23,682 nt of DNA from JAZKFR01 sp040386295 (GTDB taxonomy: Bacteria > Pseudomonadota > Gammaproteobacteria > Burkholderiales > Rhodocyclaceae): contig JAZKFR010000006.1 of the NCBI GenBank assembly GCA_040386295.1, positions 1 through 23,682 on the forward strand, written 5' to 3'. This document shows, in pieces, positions 20,776 to 23,682 of the stretch. The position numbers and the translations under genes were made by a program. The notes under the pieces are model-generated. The model did no database searches. It was not told where the DNA came from and worked only from the letters and a program-made list of their open reading frames with translations. Each line of letters begins with the position of its first letter. The stretch's first letter is position 1.

Positions 20776-23682
20776 TCACTTCCCAGCTTTTTTGTCTTTC
20801 TTACCGACTTTGCTAGGCGCGCGCACTAGCTCACGCTCGGGCATCGCCGCCGCCAAGGGCTGCATCAACGCATGCAAAACCGTATTGCTTAGCCAGAAAT
20901 CAATTAAATGTTTCCGCTCCGCAGCAACCACAGTCCAGGGCAACAACGCAGGCACCGCTTTCGCGCCGTGCGACCCCTTGCTGTGGTCTGCCGCTTGTTG
21001 GGTAATTTGCCTTGCATACACAGGCAAAACTCGGGTTTCTAACGGCGAATCGGCAAAAACAAGCGTGGGCATGGACAAGTCTTCCAGCAAGTGATTTAGT
21101 TCTGCCCAGTGTTTCTTCACGCTGTCCTCTAATTGCTCTGCCTGCGTCCTCGGATTGCGCCCGCCTCGGCTGTGCCATTCATGCTTGTCTTTGTGCGGAC
21201 GGTGTATGAAGAGCGTCAGTTCTATAGGTAGCCCAGCGGCAGCTCTTTGCTGCTGGGCTTCTGCTTCGTTTATTTGCTGTATTTGCGCACGAACGACTTG
21301 CGGAAACCAATCTCCGTGTTCCGCCATCACGGGCAGCCAGAGCGCCAGGTGCTTGGCAAGCAATTTCTTGACTTGAGATATGGGCAGCTCATCGACGGAT
21401 ACGCCGGGATCGTCGTCTTCCACGCTGCCCTTTCTGAGCCAGTCAATCATCGCATCAGCGCGGGCTTGTAGCACCTCTTTTAAGGCGGCTCCGCTGAGCG
21501 CAACGGTTTGTTGTGTTGCGGCAGTGATGGCGGTGCTTTTGCTAGAAACGAGCGACTTTTCAATCAATTCGCGCGGGTCGATCGGGTAGATTTCGTGCTT
21601 TTCAATAAGCCTTGTGCAAAGCATGATCAGCTTTTGCTGCGCTGCACGATACTCTGCTCTGAGCGAGCCCTCTGCATTCTCTCCCTCATTCTCCGCTGCC
21701 AAGTTATCTGCCACATCAAGCTCTTCAAGGAGGCCATAGAGCAGAATCGGGAGCTTTGGTTTGGGCCAAGCGCACAGCGCATCAATGACTTTGCTATGCG
21801 TTTCCAAAGCAGCAAATTGCTCGGCGATGCCATTGCTTGAGATTGCTTCTAAGCTGCTTAAGTAATCGATCGCTGGCGCGCCAGCTTCAGGTTCTAGTTC
21901 AAGCAGTTCGATGATGGCTTTGCGTTGCTCTAGTAGCAATGCTTTAAAGCTTTCGATTGCATCAGCTGCCGTACTGAGAACGCCGTTCTTATTGCTTTTC
22001 AAGACTTCATCACGTGCTTTTTGTATCAAATCTCTGGCTTGTTCTTCTAAGGTTTTTTTGGCTGCTTTGTTTGATTTACCCAGTTTTGTCGGGGCAACAA
22101 AAACCTCTGTAAGCAAGCTGGGCGATACGGCTTGTTGCTTTGCCAGACTATCAACGAGCGCTAGCTGTGCGGCTAGTGCGGCAACCGTACTGAGTAAGTC
22201 TAGGTCGAGTAACGCAAGCCGCCGCCCCCACAGTTGCTCGCTTTCGCTCAAACGTTTGATTTGGGCGGCAATAGTGGTTTGTTCGAGAGAGAAAAGAGAC
22301 ATCGCTTTGCCGATCTCGCGTTGCGCGTCTGCGATGCTTTTTGTTCTGACGGCCAGAGTCTCATCAGAGCTTCCTGCTTCTTGCTGTTTTCTTGGCGACG
22401 CTTGCATCGCCTTAATCAGCGTCGTAAAAGCAGTTCTAAGTTTTTGTTGCGCCGGAACCGGGCGTTCTAGGGTCAACGCATCGTTTAGGCTATTCAGAAG
22501 CAAGGTGCGTTGTTGCGTTTCTCCAGAGCGTGCTTGGGCCTCTTCAAAAACAATGCTATTCGACGCGTTGGCAAAACCTTCAGCTAGAGCGATAACGCGA
22601 GGCTCGAAAACATAGAAAATTTCTGCTTCTTTGCCTTTGCCTTTTTGTTTTGCTCGTAGCACAAGCTTTAAATAGGGATACAACTCGGTGAACTCTTGGT
22701 TTATTTTATCGAGTTCGGCTTGCGCTCTTTCCTTTCTGAACTGCGCAATGAGCGCATCGGTATCAACCCCTGCGCTTTTAAAAATCGGATACTTCTCGGC
22801 GTAACTGTTCATGCCATTCATGCCATTCGTGCTACTCGTACTTTGTGCTCTCCGCTTCGGAGCAGCTAAGCCAGCGCCTTCTGCCAAAAGCACAACTTTC
22901 AAAAACTCACCCGCCAAATCAACCCCACATTCTCCCAGTACACGAAGACTCTCAGAATAGCCTTCCCATGCAGCAGTAAGCGCAGGCGTCCAGCCGTCGG
23001 CATCAGACCTGTTCATCTCTGCACCGCACGCGTGCAGAAAACGGATAACTGCAGGGCTACCTACTTGCGCCGCTTCATCAACCAAATCATGAACCCACTC
23101 GCCAAGGCATTGATGATCATCTACTGACTCAGCAATAAGCACTCTTAACATCTCGACAAAGATTTCTTGTTCCACATTCTTCACTTGCGACGAAAGGCAT
23201 CTGTTGAGCGCAAAGATCAGTTTCTTTCGCTCAGCTTGACGCCCCTCAATTACCTGCTCAGTATTGAGATTTTTGTCGATTAACTGACTCAGCGTTATTT
23301 CTGGCGCGAAAGCGCTAGCAACAGTCGACAACACCGTGTCGGCAAGCACAGAAAACGAATTCTCTCTTTGTGTACAAGCTCTACTCAGCGCGCTGTAGGG
23401 GTAGTTTTGCAAACGGGATGAGACGAGTTGGTCGAGTGTTTTTTGCTTTACTTCAGGAGCAAGGGGTCTTTTCTGAAAAATAAGCATTATTTTTTCAACC
23501 GTAAATACTTCTGGGTAGTATTTACGCAAGATGCAAAGACAGCCAAAGCGGCTAATTTCAATAGAAATAAAGAGAATATTAAGAATTTTTTCTTCATCTA
23601 TTACTTTTTCAGCACGCAGAATTAAATCCAAAATGTCCCACTGATCGTTAATAGCTGCCCAGTAAGCAGGCGTTACCCCTGC
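20776..23682 (-). CDS. Very large ankyrin-repeat and helical protein (5' end beyond the window)
   Basis: The frame is open from the right edge (23682) to the stop at 20776, giving 968 residues without a start, so the protein is longer. Two stretches have the ankyrin pattern: GVTPAYWAAINDQWDILDLI at the visible N-terminus, and residues near 215-260 with FLHACGAEMNRSDADGWTPA followed by LTAAWEGYSESLRVLGECGV. After about residue 330 the protein is a long run of charged and leucine-rich helices, much of it likely coiled coil (QAELDKINQEFTELYPYLKL and further). The segment near 850 contains IELTLFIHRPHKDKHEWHS, and the C-terminus is strongly basic (KVGKKDKKAGK). No signal peptide, membrane helix or enzymatic motif was recognised in the visible part. 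Large ankyrin proteins are often effectors or scaffolds in host-associated bacteria; for this one that is inference. A 7-T run follows the stop on the transcribed strand without a clear stem. Confidence 0.75.
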   Translation of the reverse strand, partial: AGVTPAYWAAINDQWDILDLILRAEKVIDEEKILNILFISIEISRFGCLCILRKYYPEVFTVEKIMLIFQKRPLAPEVKQKTLDQLVSSRLQNYPYSALSRACTQRENSFSVLADTVLSTVASAFAPEITLSQLIDKNLNTEQVIEGRQAERKKLIFALNRCLSSQVKNVEQEIFVEMLRVLIAESVDDHQCLGEWVHDLVDEAAQVGSPAVIRFLHACGAEMNRSDADGWTPALTAAWEGYSESLRVLGECGVDLAGEFLKVVLLAEGAGLAAPKRRAQSTSSTNGMNGMNSYAEKYPIFKSAGVDTDALIAQFRKERAQAELDKINQEFTELYPYLKLVLRAKQKGKGKEAEIFYVFEPRVIALAEGFANASNSIVFEEAQARSGETQQRTLLLNSLNDALTLERPVPAQQKLRTAFTTLIKAMQASPRKQQEAGSSDETLAVRTKSIADAQREIGKAMSLFSLEQTTIAAQIKRLSESEQLWGRRLALLDLDLLSTVAALAAQLALVDSLAKQQAVSPSLLTEVFVAPTKLGKSNKAAKKTLEEQARDLIQKARDEVLKSNKNGVLSTAADAIESFKALLLEQRKAIIELLELEPEAGAPAIDYLSSLEAISSNGIAEQFAALETHSKVIDALCAWPKPKLPILLYGLLEELDVADNLAAENEGENAEGSLRAEYRAAQQKLIMLCTRLIEKHEIYPIDPRELIEKSLVSSKSTAITAATQQTVALSGAALKEVLQARADAMIDWLRKGSVEDDDPGVSVDELPISQVKKLLAKHLALWLPVMAEHGDWFPQVVRAQIQQINEAEAQQQRAAAGLPIELTLFIHRPHKDKHEWHSRGGRNPRTQAEQLEDSVKKHWAELNHLLEDLSMPTLVFADSPLETRVLPVYARQITQQAADHSKGSHGAKAVPALLPWTVVAAERKHLIDFWLSNTVLHALMQPLAAAMPERELVRAPSKVGKKDKKAGK

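Noticed and set aside
21911..22615. A 234-codon plus-strand frame opposite the ankyrin gene, rich in Ser, Ala and Cys.
   Set aside because: It is the reverse image of a helical Ala/Leu/Glu-rich coding region; such long antisense frames arise from codon bias.

Overview
The window looks like chromosomal DNA of a betaproteobacterium, probably Burkholderiales or a close relative. The basis is a beta-type 6S RNA directly after zapA, a GbsR-type regulator in front of a cyanide-insensitive bd oxidase, and a DUF1854/ABC pair of the kind linked to cyanophycin genes. Family names come from recognising motifs by eye; no search was run.

Layout. (1) 1-1895, minus: dctP then dctQ of a TRAP transporter, separated by two strong hairpins; dctM is expected beyond the left edge. 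(2) 2168-2713, minus: a secreted coiled-coil protein of unknown role. (3) 3251-6195, plus: ABC-F ATPase yheS, a TIGR02449-like small coiled-coil protein, zapA and the 6S RNA ssrS. (4) 6160-6771, minus: an N-terminal remnant of a Mg2+ P-type ATPase (mgtA-like) that runs into the back of ssrS. (5) 6947-12547, plus: a central-carbon operon tkt-gap-epd-pgk behind a good sigma70-type promoter. A run of Ns at 9126-9168 removes the 3' end of tkt. (6) 12724-13524, plus: an orphan, short, divergent flagellin-like gene. (7) 13525-14002: a non-coding stretch with a probable IS3-family orfA scrap and a 36-bp two-tier dyad. (8) 14003-17107, plus: GbsR/MarR-type regulator and cioA-cioB. (9) 17223-20062, minus: an ABC exporter with an N-terminal zinc-ribbon module, translationally coupled to a DUF1854 protein. 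(10) 20327-20620, minus: a glycine-zipper gene lacking its N-terminus. (11) 20776-23682, minus: a very large ankyrin-repeat/helical protein, open at the right edge.

How the genes work together. The tkt-gap-epd-pgk block joins the pentose phosphate pathway, lower glycolysis/gluconeogenesis and pyridoxal phosphate synthesis (epd). The regulator-cioAB block is a self-contained, probably autoregulated terminal oxidase unit. yheS, zapA and ssrS are housekeeping genes for translation, division and stationary-phase RNA polymerase control.

Broken genes (mgtA remnant, glycine-zipper gene, IS scrap), an isolated flagellin-like gene and a giant ankyrin protein suggest a genome with local decay and possibly a host-associated life. 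That is inference. No tRNA, rRNA, CRISPR array or intact mobile element was seen. The candidates most worth following are the ankyrin protein, the dyad before the cio genes, the zinc-ribbon ABC/DUF1854 pair without cyanophycin synthetase, and the orphan flagellin-like gene.
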